From contig NZ_SHKW01000001.1 of the NCBI RefSeq assembly GCF_004217555.1, forward strand, positions 5,084,001 to 5,148,000: 64,000 nucleotides of DNA. The letters are read 5' to 3'. The notes under the pieces are model-generated. The model worked only from the letters and a program-made list of their open reading frames with translations. It did not search any database and had not been told where the DNA came from. Positions within the stretch are counted from its first letter, which is position 1. Every line of letters starts with the position of its first letter. The translations under genes were made by a program, and so were the position numbers. Positions 1 to 9,441 of the stretch are shown here, piece by piece. The DNA is from Edaphobacter modestus (GTDB lineage Bacteria > Acidobacteriota > Terriglobia > Terriglobales > Acidobacteriaceae).

Positions 1-1
1 C

Positions 2-1744
2 CGGGTTCGTGACGATCTATTGCAGGACCAGACGTTCAGCCCTCGCGGCATCTTCCGGTTTGCCGATCAGCAGACATCGGACGCGACGAGCTCAGGGACG
101 AATCTGGGCAACAATGTCGCAAGCTTCCTTCTCGATAGCCCAAGCCAGGTTGGCCGCGACGTTAATACGTTCTTCCCGGCCTATCGCCAGTGGTGGTTCT
201 TCACGTTTGTCAGCGACAAGTGGCAGGTGACGCCAAAGCTGACTCTCGATCTGGGAGTTCGCTGGGAGTTTTATCCTCCTGCGACACCGAAGATCCCAAG
301 TGGATTCACGAACTACGACCCGGTCAATAACAATCTTGTGATCGCCGGTATAGGCAACAACCCCTCGAACCTGGGGATGCAGACGCGGTATCGCTACTGG
401 GCCCCGCGCACGGGCTTCGCGTATCGCGCTACCGAGGACACGGTGATTCGCGGTGGCTTCGGTGTGAGCTACATGCCGTATGCCGACAACAATTATGCGT
501 ACAACTATCCCGTACGCTCGAACAACGCCTATAACCCGACGGGCGGCAGTCCGTATACAGCAGCTGTGTTGGCAAATGGCAATGTAGCGACATTCCAGGC
601 CGGGTTCCCGGCCCCGGTTCCGGTTCCGATTCCTGACAATGGCATCATCCCCGTGACTACGGCGACTCTTGCGAATCAAAACCTGTTTTATGTTCCGCTG
701 GATTACAAGAACCCCTACGTGGCATCGTGGAACGTTGCGGTCCAACAGGCGCTTCCTTATGACATGTCGATGCAGATTGCCTATGTCGGAAACCACGGCA
801 CAGGTATACCTTCGAATATCGACATCAACAATCCCGCGGATATCTATGGCGGAGGCAATGCTTCGAAGCCGGAATACAACTGTGTGGGATGCGTGACAAC
901 CGGACCAAATGCGGTCCATCGCACAGCTACGACGTCGAAGATCTTCCAGGGATTTTCTTCAAACTTCCAGTCCTTGCAGTTGCAGCTGACCAAACGGTTT
1001 GCAAGAGGGCTGGGATTTACCTCAGCGTTTACGTGGGGTAAGGGCCTCGGATATGTGACGGGCGATGACGGCAACGTTATCTTCCTGACGACTGCGAACC
1101 TTCGCCGGAACTACGCGCCGAACGATTTCGATCGCAAGTTGAATTTTGAGCAGAGCTTTGTGTATGAGCTTCCAGCTGGACGTGGGCATCGATATCTGAA
1201 TTCAGGTGTGGGCGCTTATGTACTGGGCGGTTGGAAGCTTTCGGGAACTATTTCGGCGGTCTCCGGTCTACCGTTCTCGGTGTACGCGAACGGCGGTACC
1301 TTGAACACTCCGGGAACGGCACAGTTGGCGAACCTGACCGGCATCTATAAGGTGCTGGGTGGACTTGGTCCAAACAATCCATGGCTGGATGTGTCGGCGT
1401 TCTCGCAGCCGGGGGGATGTCCGACGACGGGCTGCAATGCATCGAATGTTCAGCTGGGCAATACGGGAAGAAATCAGTTCCGTGGGCCGGGCTTTATTCA
1501 GAACAATGTTTCGATCTCCAAGAGTTTCCCCCTCTGGCATGAGAAGGCTGCTCTTGAGACGAAACTCGATGCGTTCCAGCTGAGCAATACGCCGCAGTTC
1601 GCAGTTCCGAACTCCGGCAGCGGCAACCTGTTTACATCCGGAAGCTTTGGACGCATCACGAGCACGCTGGGCAGCGGTCAGGGGAGCGTGAACGGCGTGG
1701 GCGGTGGACGCAGCCTGCAGGCCTCTGCAAGAATCACGTTCTAG
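2..1744 (+). CDS. TonB-dependent receptor, Oar-like, C-terminal part (5' partial)
   Basis: The reading frame is open to the left edge, so only the last 580 residues are visible. The sequence reads as the beta-barrel of an acidobacterial Oar-like outer-membrane receptor: repeated barrel strands such as DKWQVTPKLTLDLGVRWEF, FQSLQLQLTKRFARGLGFTS and a C-terminal ARITF ending in the phenylalanine typical of BAM substrates. The carboxypeptidase-regulatory and plug domains must lie upstream of the window. Family knowledge: TonB/ExbBD-energised uptake of oligosaccharides or siderophores; the substrate cannot be read from the barrel. The neighbours (isomerase-like proteins, xylulokinase, symporter) suggest a carbohydrate. 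A strong terminator-like hairpin follows at once, so it is probably the last gene of its transcript. Confidence 0.9.
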   Translation, partial: RVRDDLLQDQTFSPRGIFRFADQQTSDATSSGTNLGNNVASFLLDSPSQVGRDVNTFFPAYRQWWFFTFVSDKWQVTPKLTLDLGVRWEFYPPATPKIPSGFTNYDPVNNNLVIAGIGNNPSNLGMQTRYRYWAPRTGFAYRATEDTVIRGGFGVSYMPYADNNYAYNYPVRSNNAYNPTGGSPYTAAVLANGNVATFQAGFPAPVPVPIPDNGIIPVTTATLANQNLFYVPLDYKNPYVASWNVAVQQALPYDMSMQIAYVGNHGTGIPSNIDINNPADIYGGGNASKPEYNCVGCVTTGPNAVHRTATTSKIFQGFSSNFQSLQLQLTKRFARGLGFTSAFTWGKGLGYVTGDDGNVIFLTTANLRRNYAPNDFDRKLNFEQSFVYELPAGRGHRYLNSGVGAYVLGGWKLSGTISAVSGLPFSVYANGGTLNTPGTAQLANLTGIYKVLGGLGPNNPWLDVSAFSQPGGCPTTGCNASNVQLGNTGRNQFRGPGFIQNNVSISKSFPLWHEKAALETKLDAFQLSNTPQFAVPNSGSGNLFTSGSFGRITSTLGSGQGSVNGVGGGRSLQASARITF

Positions 1745-1782
1745 CAACGATAATCTGGTTCAATGTTCTTGGACCTGGAAGA

Positions 1783-1818
1783 ACCGGCTCTTCCTATGGC
1801 AGAGCCGGTCTTCTTCTT
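1783..1818 (+). terminator. Rho-independent terminator after TonB receptor
   Basis: Nine-base-pair stem ACCGGCTCT (1783-1791) with AGAGCCGGT (1801-1809), 9-nt loop, then a T-rich tail CTTCTTCTT. It lies about 40 nt after the receptor stop codon and just before the Shine-Dalgarno of the next gene. Confidence 0.75.
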
Positions 1819-1838
1819 AAGAAGAAAGAGGAGTGAGG

Positions 1839-2801
1839 ATGGAAGGGATATCGCGAAGGGGATTTTTGCGTGGTTCGGCCGCGGTGGGTGTGGGCGGCTT
1901 TGCTGGACGAGCGTTTGGTTTTGCGGGAGCGGGACCATTCAAGGTGGGAGTGATCACCGATGAGATCTCGCAGGACTTCGATCACGCGTGCGCCGTGGCC
2001 TCGAAAGAGTTTGGCATGCAGTGGGTAGAACTGCGAGCGATGTGGAAGAAGAGCTTGCTGGCGCTTACGGACGCCGAACTCGCTGAGACGCAAAAAATTC
2101 TCTCGAAGTACAACCTGCAGGTGACCGACATCGCGAGTCCTCTGTTCAAGGCATACTGGCCGGGAGCGCCCCAATCCTCAGAGGGACCTAAGGGCGGAAC
2201 CCGCGGGGGCGATGTGTTGAAGGAGCAGGATGAGGTGCTGGAGAAAAGCATCGCGCTGGCGAAGCAGTTCAAGACGAACAAGGTCAGATGCTTCGACTTC
2301 TGGAGGATCGAGGATGTTAAGCCTTATCGCGACGCGATCGATCGCAAGTTGGCGGAGGCTGCCGACAAGTGTGCAAAGCATGGAGTTTTGCTGGTTTTGG
2401 AAAATGAACCCGCCTGCAACACTGCAACAGGTCGAGAGTCCGCGCGCTTACTCGGTGCGGTAAAGTCACCGCACCTGGCATTGAACTGGGATCCCGGCAA
2501 TGCTGTAATGCGTGGGGAATTCGATGCCTATCCCGTAGCCTGGAGAATGCTTCCGAAGGAGCGCATACACCATTGTCATGTCAAAAATGCGGTGAAAGGT
2601 AGCGAAGGGAAGGTGGTATGGTCCCCGACCGGCGAGGGGATCATCGATTGGACGGCACAGTTCCGCGATCTTGCCAAAGTGGGGTACCGCGATGCAGTAA
2701 GTCTTGAAACGCATTGGCATGGGGGTGGAACGCCGGAACAGTCGACTCGCGTAAGCTGGAGCGGAATGAAAAAGGCCCTTCAAGACTCCGGCAATCTGTA
2801 G
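1839..2801 (+). CDS. Tat-exported sugar phosphate isomerase/epimerase-like TIM-barrel protein
   Basis: 320 residues. The N-terminus SRRGFLRGSAAVG fits a twin-arginine signal followed by a Gly/Ala-rich segment, so the protein is probably exported folded to the periplasm. The rest matches the xylose-isomerase-like TIM barrel (AP endonuclease 2 superfamily): FKVGVITDEIS as strand 1, LVLENEPACNT and LNWDPGNA carrying metal-type Glu and Asp, HHCHVKNA with metal-type His, and a late SLETHWHG. ATG 1839 is chosen over GTG 1833 because AGAGGAG sits 6 nt upstream. Many such exported proteins in acidobacteria accompany Gfo/Idh/MocA oxidoreductases in 3-keto-sugar metabolism; the substrate here is unknown. 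A hairpin after the stop separates it from the ROK regulator. Confidence 0.85.
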   Translation: MEGISRRGFLRGSAAVGVGGFAGRAFGFAGAGPFKVGVITDEISQDFDHACAVASKEFGMQWVELRAMWKKSLLALTDAELAETQKILSKYNLQVTDIASPLFKAYWPGAPQSSEGPKGGTRGGDVLKEQDEVLEKSIALAKQFKTNKVRCFDFWRIEDVKPYRDAIDRKLAEAADKCAKHGVLLVLENEPACNTATGRESARLLGAVKSPHLALNWDPGNAVMRGEFDAYPVAWRMLPKERIHHCHVKNAVKGSEGKVVWSPTGEGIIDWTAQFRDLAKVGYRDAVSLETHWHGGGTPEQSTRVSWSGMKKALQDSGNL

Positions 2802-2844
2802 AACGACAGTTCGCCTCTCCATAGCGCACCTCTTTCATAGATTG

Positions 2845-2876
2845 CTGCGCGGTCGAATTACCGTCCGACCGCGCAG
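2845..2876 (+). terminator. Strong hairpin after isomerase-like gene
   Basis: Perfect 11-bp stem CTGCGCGGTCG (2845-2855) and CGACCGCGCAG (2866-2876) with a 10-nt loop. No clear U-tract follows, so it may be a terminator or an mRNA 3'-end stabiliser. Confidence 0.5.
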
Positions 2877-2946
2877 TGCCTGGTGCATATTTCAAACGTT
2901 GAAGATTGTTCAAGTGCGACGATTGATATTATGATCGTCGAAATTA

Positions 2947-4236
2947 ATGAAAAAACCCTCAATCGGTCGCGGGAGAAATTCCATTTCGCCAGTCCCTGCG
3001 CATCAGTATGGTATACGGCGCATCGATCTATCCTCGGCCCAACTCGCATCGAGCGAAATGGCTCGCGATATCAACCGCGATATCGTGCTGGAATTCATCC
3101 GCTTTCGACAACCTGTATCTCGCGTAGACCTGTCTAGACTTTCCGGACTGCAACCCAGCACGATCTCCGCAATTGTGGAAGACCTGCTGGATGAAGGATG
3201 GATTAGGGAAGGTGCTGTCGTGCGTGCGGGACGCGGTCGACCCTCAACCATGCTTTCGGTCAACGATGATCTCGTTACGCTTGCCCTGGATATACGGCCG
3301 AGTCAAGCGATCGTTGCCGTTGTCGATCTTACCGGACGCTTTCTATCGCATGAAGTGGTTACAACCGCGACAGATCCGCAAACGGCGATTGCGAAACTGG
3401 TTAAGAAGATGCAATCGCTGAGAGGCAAGCATCAAGGTAAGACCTTCGAGGGAATTGGGGTGAGCGTTCCCGGTCGAGTGGATCCACTCACACATCGATT
3501 GTTGATGGCGCCGAACCTTAAATGGGATGGATTTGATATCAGGTCGGCTTTGGAGGAGGCGATGGACCTCCAAGTAGAGATAGATAACGACGCCAACGCC
3601 TGTCTTCTTTCGGAGCTCTGGTTCGGACGATTGGAAGGCGTTCGAAATGCCGTTCTCGTGGCTGTTTCGGAAGGGTTGGGTACAGCGATTTTAGCTGGTG
3701 GCCAACTCCATTCAGGCTTTAATGGCCTTGCCGGCGAATTCGGTCACATTCCGATCGATCCAAAGGGACCGATGTGCGGGTGTGGACGGCGGGGGTGCTG
3801 GGAGATGTTTGCCTCCTCTCGAGCTGCTCTTCGAATTTATCGAACTCTCTCCCGTAAATCCCAGGTACAGGACATAAGATCCCTCTTGCGATTGGTACAG
3901 GATGGAGACCCGCTCGCGATCCGGGCTGTCAAGACCCAGGCAACGGCCCTCGGACAAGGATTACGTCTTATTACCGCCGCACTCTCGCCCGAGCAGATCT
4001 TAATTACGGGAGAGATAACGTCATGTTGGGATCTGGTCGGGCCTGTGGTTCAGCAAGAGCTCGAAGAGGGAATGTTGGCGGGAGCGGCTCCTCGTTTGAC
4101 AACCGCCGGAGATGGATACCTGGCCCGTCTGAGTGGCGGCGCCGCTCTGCTTTTGCAGAGGCATTCTCATTATCATCGGTCGACACATGTTTCGCGCACG
4201 GTAAAGCCTAGACGGGGGACGCGGACCCGATCCTGA
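2947..4236 (+). CDS. ROK-family transcriptional regulator (NagC/XylR type)
   Basis: 429 residues. An N-terminal winged helix-turn-helix (about residues 40-100, QPVSRVDLSRLSGLQPSTIS) precedes a ROK sugar-binding domain with DIRPSQAIVAVVDL at its start, GVSVPGRVD, DNDANAC and the ROK zinc motif CGCGRRGCWE. Family knowledge: such proteins repress sugar genes until they bind the sugar. It sits just upstream of a xylulokinase and symporter in the same direction, so control of that operon is the likely role. The first 25 residues are poorly conserved-looking and the start could be a few codons further in; no strong Shine-Dalgarno is visible at 2947. Confidence 0.88.
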   Translation: MKKPSIGRGRNSISPVPAHQYGIRRIDLSSAQLASSEMARDINRDIVLEFIRFRQPVSRVDLSRLSGLQPSTISAIVEDLLDEGWIREGAVVRAGRGRPSTMLSVNDDLVTLALDIRPSQAIVAVVDLTGRFLSHEVVTTATDPQTAIAKLVKKMQSLRGKHQGKTFEGIGVSVPGRVDPLTHRLLMAPNLKWDGFDIRSALEEAMDLQVEIDNDANACLLSELWFGRLEGVRNAVLVAVSEGLGTAILAGGQLHSGFNGLAGEFGHIPIDPKGPMCGCGRRGCWEMFASSRAALRIYRTLSRKSQVQDIRSLLRLVQDGDPLAIRAVKTQATALGQGLRLITAALSPEQILITGEITSCWDLVGPVVQQELEEGMLAGAAPRLTTAGDGYLARLSGGAALLLQRHSHYHRSTHVSRTVKPRRGTRTRS

Positions 4237-4347
4237 TCAATCGGGATCGCTTCAGCGAACCCAGTTACCGACGAAGCATTGTCATTTGCATCATTCAAAT
4301 GGCTTGAAGGAGGGTCGCAATGGCCAGGAACCCTGAAGGAGGAAGCG

Positions 4348-5838
4348 ATGTATCTGGGTATTGATTGTGGAACGCAGGGAACCAAGGCGTTGCTGCTTGA
4401 TGAAAATGGAAGACCTCTAGGACGAGGCTATGCTCGGCATGCCTTGATTGAACGTGAAAACGGTGCGCGCGAGCAGGAGCCACAGTGGTGGGTGGATGCT
4501 TTACGGGAAGCCGTGCGGCAAGCCCTCGCCCAGGCGCCCGGAGCGAAGGTAGTTGCTTTGGGGGTTTCCGGGCAACAGCATGGTCTGGTGGTGCTGGATG
4601 AGAATAGGAAGGTAATTCGGCCCGCGAAGCTTTGGAACGATACAGAGACGGCGCCGCAAAACGAGACTCTCGTCAAGGCTCTGGGTGGGAATCAAGGATG
4701 TCTGGAAAAGATTGGTATTGTCCCGCTTACTGGCTATACGGCTTCGAAGCTATTGTGGATGCAGGAAAATGAGCCGGAGAACTTTAACCGCATCCGTCAT
4801 ATTCTTCTACCGCATGATTATCTGAACTTCTGGCTGACAGGCAAGCTGGCCGCCGAGTATGGCGATGCCTCCGGAACCGCATTCTTCGATGTGCGGCAGC
4901 GCACCTGGTCGAAGGAGGTGCTCGCCCAGATCGACGGGGGAACGGGACATCTTATAAAAGCTTTGCCGGAGCTTCTTTCGCCCGAGGAGATCGTTGGCAC
5001 GCTTCGTCCGGAAGTAGCCGCGGAGTTGGGACTTTCGCCAGATTGCGTTGTCTCCTCCGGAGGAGGCGACAACATGATGGGCGCGATCGGGACCGGAAAC
5101 GTGAGGGAGGGAGTTGTAACCCTGAGCCTGGGAACTTCGTCCACGGTTTATTCCTTTCGCAAGGAATCAATCGCTGACGCTACTGGGTCTGTGGCGTCGT
5201 TCTGTTCTTCCTCAGGAGGATGGTTGCCCTTGGTTTGCACCATGAATGCCACCAATATCGTAACCCAGACGTTGACCGTGGTCGGTAAAACGGTAGGAGA
5301 TCTGGACTCGGTCCTTGCCAAAACCCTTCCCGGTGCTGACGGCATGACGTTTCTGCCGTTTCTCAATGGAGAACGCACACCGGATCTTCCGCGCGCCCGC
5401 GGGTCGATCGTCGGACTGTCCTCGAATAACTTTACGAGCGAAAACCTGGTTCGTGCCGCCATCGAAGGCGTAACCTTCGGCGTCTTAAGTGGACTGGACC
5501 TGATCCTTGCCGGAAAAGAGCCCAGCGTTATCTTTGCCATTGGAGGGGGCGCACGTTCGAAAGAGTGGCGTCAACTTCTGGCCGACGCAACCGGTGCAAC
5601 GATTCAGGTTCCCATGGAAGAAGAGGCAGGGTGTCTGGGAGCCGCGATGCAGGCGATGTATGCCTTTCGATGCGTCACTGGCGCTCCCATGGATCTGGCC
5701 GACATTGCGGACCGCTGCGTGGGTATCTCGCAAGAGGAAAGGCAAACACCGCGCCCGGATCTTCGCGAGCCCTATCGGCTGGCGATGGAGACGTATCGCT
5801 CGGAGTTAGAGGAACTTTATCTGCATAAGAAGCAGTAG
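4348..5838 (+). CDS. xylB: xylulokinase (FGGY carbohydrate kinase)
   Basis: 496 residues, the usual length for XylB. Visible FGGY features: the N-terminal phosphate loop YLGIDCGTQGTKALL, GVSGQQHGLV, LWNDTET, a central GGGDNMMGAIG with the likely catalytic Asp near residue 240, and IGGGARSKEWRQLLAD in the second actin-like domain. Expected reaction: D-xylulose + ATP to xylulose 5-phosphate, feeding the pentose phosphate pathway; a related ketose such as L-ribulose cannot be excluded. ATG 4348 is preferred over the upstream in-frame ATG 4279 because AAGGAGGAA lies 5 nt before it and the FGGY fold begins there. It follows a ROK repressor and precedes a symporter, consistent with one catabolic operon. 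Confidence 0.9.
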   Translation: MYLGIDCGTQGTKALLLDENGRPLGRGYARHALIERENGAREQEPQWWVDALREAVRQALAQAPGAKVVALGVSGQQHGLVVLDENRKVIRPAKLWNDTETAPQNETLVKALGGNQGCLEKIGIVPLTGYTASKLLWMQENEPENFNRIRHILLPHDYLNFWLTGKLAAEYGDASGTAFFDVRQRTWSKEVLAQIDGGTGHLIKALPELLSPEEIVGTLRPEVAAELGLSPDCVVSSGGGDNMMGAIGTGNVREGVVTLSLGTSSTVYSFRKESIADATGSVASFCSSSGGWLPLVCTMNATNIVTQTLTVVGKTVGDLDSVLAKTLPGADGMTFLPFLNGERTPDLPRARGSIVGLSSNNFTSENLVRAAIEGVTFGVLSGLDLILAGKEPSVIFAIGGGARSKEWRQLLADATGATIQVPMEEEAGCLGAAMQAMYAFRCVTGAPMDLADIADRCVGISQEERQTPRPDLREPYRLAMETYRSELEELYLHKKQ

Positions 5839-5908
5839 AGGCTATAGACTGTCAAAGTTATTTCGTGACGAATAATAAACTCCATAGGACGTCTCCAGGA
5901 TTCGCCTG

Positions 5909-7645
5909 ATGCCATTCGGACCTCCACATCTGCTTTTGTTGTTTGCTCCTCGCCAGTTGACGACTTTGGCTCCTGTCGATATCGCGGTTCTCGCGCTCTA
6001 TTTCGTCCTGGTGATCTTCATAGGCTTCTATGTGAAGGGCTCTACGAACACCAGCGAAGAATTTTTTCTCGCTGGCAGGGAGATGTCAGCCTGGATTGCC
6101 GGCCTGAGTTTTGTGTCGGCGAACCTCGGTTCACTGGAGCTTATGGGGTGGGCAGGAGCGGCCTACCAGTATGGAATCCTCGCGGCACATTGGTATTGGA
6201 TTGGCGCGATCCCTGCGATGCTTTTTCTCGGCATCGTAATGATGCCGTTCTATTACATCTCGAAGACCCACTCCGTTCCAGGTTATCTGAAGCTACGTTT
6301 TGGAGAGGGCGCGCGCGGTGTAAGCGCGGTCTCCTTCGCGCTGATGACGATTCTGATGAGCGGCGTCAACATGTATTCCATGGCACTGGTTATGAAGGTA
6401 GTGCTTGGATGGAACATCAGTTTCTCGATCTGGGTCGGGGCGGTAACGGTTGCAATCTATGTCATGCTGGGCGGGCTCCGGTCAGCCATTATCAATGAAG
6501 TTCTCCAGTTCATCCTTATCTGGGCTGGCGCCGCGCTGATTCCGATTCTCGGGTTGATTGAAGCGGGAGGCTGGCAAAATCTCAAGGCGCAGATCGCAGC
6601 CAATGTCGGGTCCAATGATTACACCCATCTCTGGAGCACACTCGGAAGTTTTCGCGATAATCCAATGGGCGTTCACTGGACTGGAATTGTCTTCGGCCTG
6701 GGCTTCGTAATCAGCTTCGGTTACTGGACGACGGACTTTCTCGTGGTCCAGAGAGTGCTCTCGGCAAATAACCTTCGCGCAGCCAAGATGGCACCCGTCA
6801 TCGGTGCCGCCTTCAAGATGGCGGTTCCGCTGATCGTGATCGTGCCTGGATTGTTGGCATTGACGGTCCTCAAAAATCCGGATGGAAGTCTTATGCACCT
6901 GGTCGGGGAAGATGTCGCGGCGGTTACAGGCCAACATAGTTACAACGAAGTACTGCCGCTGATGCTGATCCGTTACTGTGGCCCCGGCCTGTTGGGGCTG
7001 GGAATTACGGCACTCGTAGCTGGTTTTATGAGCGGTATGGCGGGCAACGTCAGCGCCTTCTCCACTGTCTGGACCTACGATCTTTACGGAGCGTACATGA
7101 AGAAGAACGCTCCCGATCGACATTATGTTGCCATGGGACGTTGGTCGACCGTTGTTGGTATGCTGCTTTCTGTAGGAACCGCCTACCTCGTGGCGCATGC
7201 CGCCAGCATCATGGATTACGTGCAGGCATTATTCAGCTTCTTCATCGCTCCGTTATTCGGCACAGTCGTGCTTGGTATGCTCTGGAAAAGGGCGACCCGG
7301 GCAGGAGGATTCTGGGGGCTGCTCTCCGGTACCGTCGCATCCATTGCAATGTGGGTCTGGGTTCAGCGTGACGGAACCGCATTGCACTATATTGCCCTTT
7401 CAGCCGATGCGAAACCAATGGCTGAAAATCTGTACCGCGCGCTGTGGAGCTTTCTGATCTGCGTTTTGATCACGTGTGTTGTCAGTTTTCTTACGAAACC
7501 GACTCCTGTTGCTCAGTTGGCGGGGCTGGTATATGGTGCGACGGAACTTCCGGATGATGGCGCGAGATCCTTATGGCAAAAGCCGATCTTCTGGGCATGT
7601 GTCGTAATCGTGGTGTTCTTTATTTTGAACCTGATCTTCTGGTAG
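5909..7645 (+). CDS. Sodium:solute symporter (SSS family), probable sugar transporter
   Basis: 578 residues with about 14 hydrophobic segments. Family signs: EEFFLAGREMSAWIAGLSFVSANLGSLE (helix 1 region, read in two parts), GYWTTDFLVVQR, and the helix-8 region GLGITALVAGFMSGMAGNVSAFSTV containing the SSF sodium-site serines. It resembles the SGLT-type branch used for glucose, galactose or xylose, so it should move the sugar handled by the adjacent xylulokinase and isomerase-like enzyme across the inner membrane with sodium. The gene is 70 nt after xylB; a 74-residue membrane protein starts 11 nt after its stop and may be a partner. Confidence 0.9.
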   Translation: MPFGPPHLLLLFAPRQLTTLAPVDIAVLALYFVLVIFIGFYVKGSTNTSEEFFLAGREMSAWIAGLSFVSANLGSLELMGWAGAAYQYGILAAHWYWIGAIPAMLFLGIVMMPFYYISKTHSVPGYLKLRFGEGARGVSAVSFALMTILMSGVNMYSMALVMKVVLGWNISFSIWVGAVTVAIYVMLGGLRSAIINEVLQFILIWAGAALIPILGLIEAGGWQNLKAQIAANVGSNDYTHLWSTLGSFRDNPMGVHWTGIVFGLGFVISFGYWTTDFLVVQRVLSANNLRAAKMAPVIGAAFKMAVPLIVIVPGLLALTVLKNPDGSLMHLVGEDVAAVTGQHSYNEVLPLMLIRYCGPGLLGLGITALVAGFMSGMAGNVSAFSTVWTYDLYGAYMKKNAPDRHYVAMGRWSTVVGMLLSVGTAYLVAHAASIMDYVQALFSFFIAPLFGTVVLGMLWKRATRAGGFWGLLSGTVASIAMWVWVQRDGTALHYIALSADAKPMAENLYRALWSFLICVLITCVVSFLTKPTPVAQLAGLVYGATELPDDGARSLWQKPIFWACVVIVVFFILNLIFW

Positions 7646-7656
7646 GAGTGAGCATT

Positions 7657-7881
7657 ATGGCTGAAGGAACAGGGCGCGGAGAGCGACTCTCCATCTGGTT
7701 CTTTGTGGGAGTTCTACCATTGCTCTATGGATTGATTCTTTTCCCATATGGCATCTACGAGGCGTTAGGGCATGAAGCTCCGACGACATTGCACGAGTTG
7801 CACCCTACCATGTGGTGGGGACTCCTTCTCCTGCTCTTTGGAGCTTTCTATGTGATTCGTTTTCGGCCTGGCAAAGGCTGA
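7657..7881 (+). CDS. Small two-helix inner-membrane protein beside the symporter
   Basis: 74 residues with two clear hydrophobic helices, LSIWFFVGVLPLLYGLILF and WWGLLLLLFGAFYVIRF, joined by a short loop EALGHEAPTTLHELHPTM. AGGAG lies 8 nt before ATG 7657. I recognise no named family. The tight spacing (11 nt) behind the symporter gene and ahead of the isomerase suggests translation from the same mRNA; it could be an accessory subunit or stabiliser of the SSS transporter, as small membrane partners are known for some solute symporters. That role is inference. Confidence 0.7.
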   Translation: MAEGTGRGERLSIWFFVGVLPLLYGLILFPYGIYEALGHEAPTTLHELHPTMWWGLLLLLFGAFYVIRFRPGKG

Positions 7882-7933
7882 GGTCTTCAAAAACGCCGTC
7901 CGCGGCATGAACAAAGAAGTATCTGGGGGATGT

Positions 7934-9346
7934 ATGGGTAGGCAGATGACATTTGGCGTCATTGTAGGCAATCGCGGTTTTTTCCCGAGCCACCTGGCGG
8001 CGACAGGCCGCACGGAGATGATCGCCGCATTAGAGAGACAGGGATACAAGGCGATCGTTGTCACTCCAGAGGAAACCGCATTTGGAGCCGTCGAAAGTTA
8101 TACCGAAGCGAAGATCTGTGCGGAGCTGTTTCAGCGTCACGCCCGCGAAATCGACGGCATCATTGTGACACTGCCGAACTTCGGTGAAGAGCGTGGCATC
8201 GCAGATGCAATCCGCCTGGCCAATCTTCAGGTTCCTATCCTGATCCAGGCCACCCCCGACGATGCTGGCAAAATGAGTATCGCTTTCCGACGTGACAGCT
8301 TCTGCGGCAAGATGTCCATCTGCAACAATCTTCGCCAATACGGCGTCCCCTATACTTTGACAACGCTGCACACCGAGGCGCCAGATTCCGAGCAGTTCTC
8401 CAGCGACCTTCAGGTCTTCGCTGCCACCTGTCGTATCGTTCGCGGATTCCGGAACCTCAGAATCGGAGCCATCGGCGCTCGCCCCGCGGCCTTCAACACC
8501 GTGCGGTACTCAGAAAAGCTCTTAGAGAAGAGCGGGATTACCGTGGATACGCTTGATCTCAGCGAGGTGCTCGGACGAATTCAGCGTTTGCAGGATGGCG
8601 AGCATGAAGTCCAGGACAAGCTTGGCGCGATCAAGAGCTATATTCCGGTTAATGACGTCCCCGAAGCTGCGCTCTTGAAGATGTCAAAGTTGGGCGTTGT
8701 GATCGATGGTTGGATGAAGTCCAATGCGCTGGACGTCACGTCGGTGCAGTGCTGGACATCTCTGGAAGAGTTCTTTGGTGTCGTGCCTTGCACCATCATG
8801 AGCATGATGAGCGAGAAGCTCATTCCAAGTGCGTGCGAAGTCGACACGATGGGAACACTCTCGATGCATGCGCTTACGCTTGCCAGTGAGACCCCGTCTG
8901 CGCTGCTGGACTGGAACAATAACTACGGGGCAAATCCCGACAAGGCGGTCTGTTTTCACTGCTCCAACCTTCCCAAGCACTTCTTCCGCCAGGGCGTAAA
9001 GATGGATTTCCAGCAGATCATCGCGGGAACTGTGGGCAAGGAAAATACATTTGGCACACTGGACGGAAGAGTGAAGGCGGGCCCGATGAGCTTTGTGCGC
9101 TTCTCGACGGACGAATTTGCCGGAACCATCAAGGGTTACGTCGGGCAGGGAAGCTTCACGGACGATCCGCTTCAGACCTTTGGCGGTGCGGGCGTAGTCG
9201 AGATTCCGAATATGCAGAAACTCCTGCATTACATCTGCGAAAACGGCTTCGAGCATCACGTTGCCGCAAACTTCTCGCATGTTGGCGAAGCCGTTAAAGA
9301 AGCCGCACAGAAATATCTCGGCTGGCCGATGCTTCTGCACAATTAG
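7934..9346 (+). CDS. L-fucose/L-arabinose isomerase-family protein
   Basis: 470 residues. The fold signals are those of the FucI/AraA superfamily: an N-terminal Rossmann-like region (GVIVGNRGFFPSHLAATGR), DGIIVTLPNFGEE, LIQATPDDA, a central IGAIGARPAAFNTVRYSE, and a C-terminal metal region with ACEVDTMGTLSMHAL and VCFHCSNLP. Members interconvert aldoses and ketoses using Mn2+; the ketose could then feed the neighbouring kinase. Several in-frame ATGs exist (7907, 7934, 7946); 7934 is chosen because a GGGGGA purine run precedes it. Distant, uncharacterised members of this family occur beside sulfosugar, pentose and rare-sugar genes, so the substrate is open. Confidence 0.82.
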   Translation: MGRQMTFGVIVGNRGFFPSHLAATGRTEMIAALERQGYKAIVVTPEETAFGAVESYTEAKICAELFQRHAREIDGIIVTLPNFGEERGIADAIRLANLQVPILIQATPDDAGKMSIAFRRDSFCGKMSICNNLRQYGVPYTLTTLHTEAPDSEQFSSDLQVFAATCRIVRGFRNLRIGAIGARPAAFNTVRYSEKLLEKSGITVDTLDLSEVLGRIQRLQDGEHEVQDKLGAIKSYIPVNDVPEAALLKMSKLGVVIDGWMKSNALDVTSVQCWTSLEEFFGVVPCTIMSMMSEKLIPSACEVDTMGTLSMHALTLASETPSALLDWNNNYGANPDKAVCFHCSNLPKHFFRQGVKMDFQQIIAGTVGKENTFGTLDGRVKAGPMSFVRFSTDEFAGTIKGYVGQGSFTDDPLQTFGGAGVVEIPNMQKLLHYICENGFEHHVAANFSHVGEAVKEAAQKYLGWPMLLHN

Positions 9347-9441
9347 GCGTTCCAGAAATCAATTTCCTTTGTTGCGATTGACTCCGACCTTCAGGCTGGA
9401 TATCACTAAGACAACTGTGATGTCTTTGCCTGGAGGCCGTA

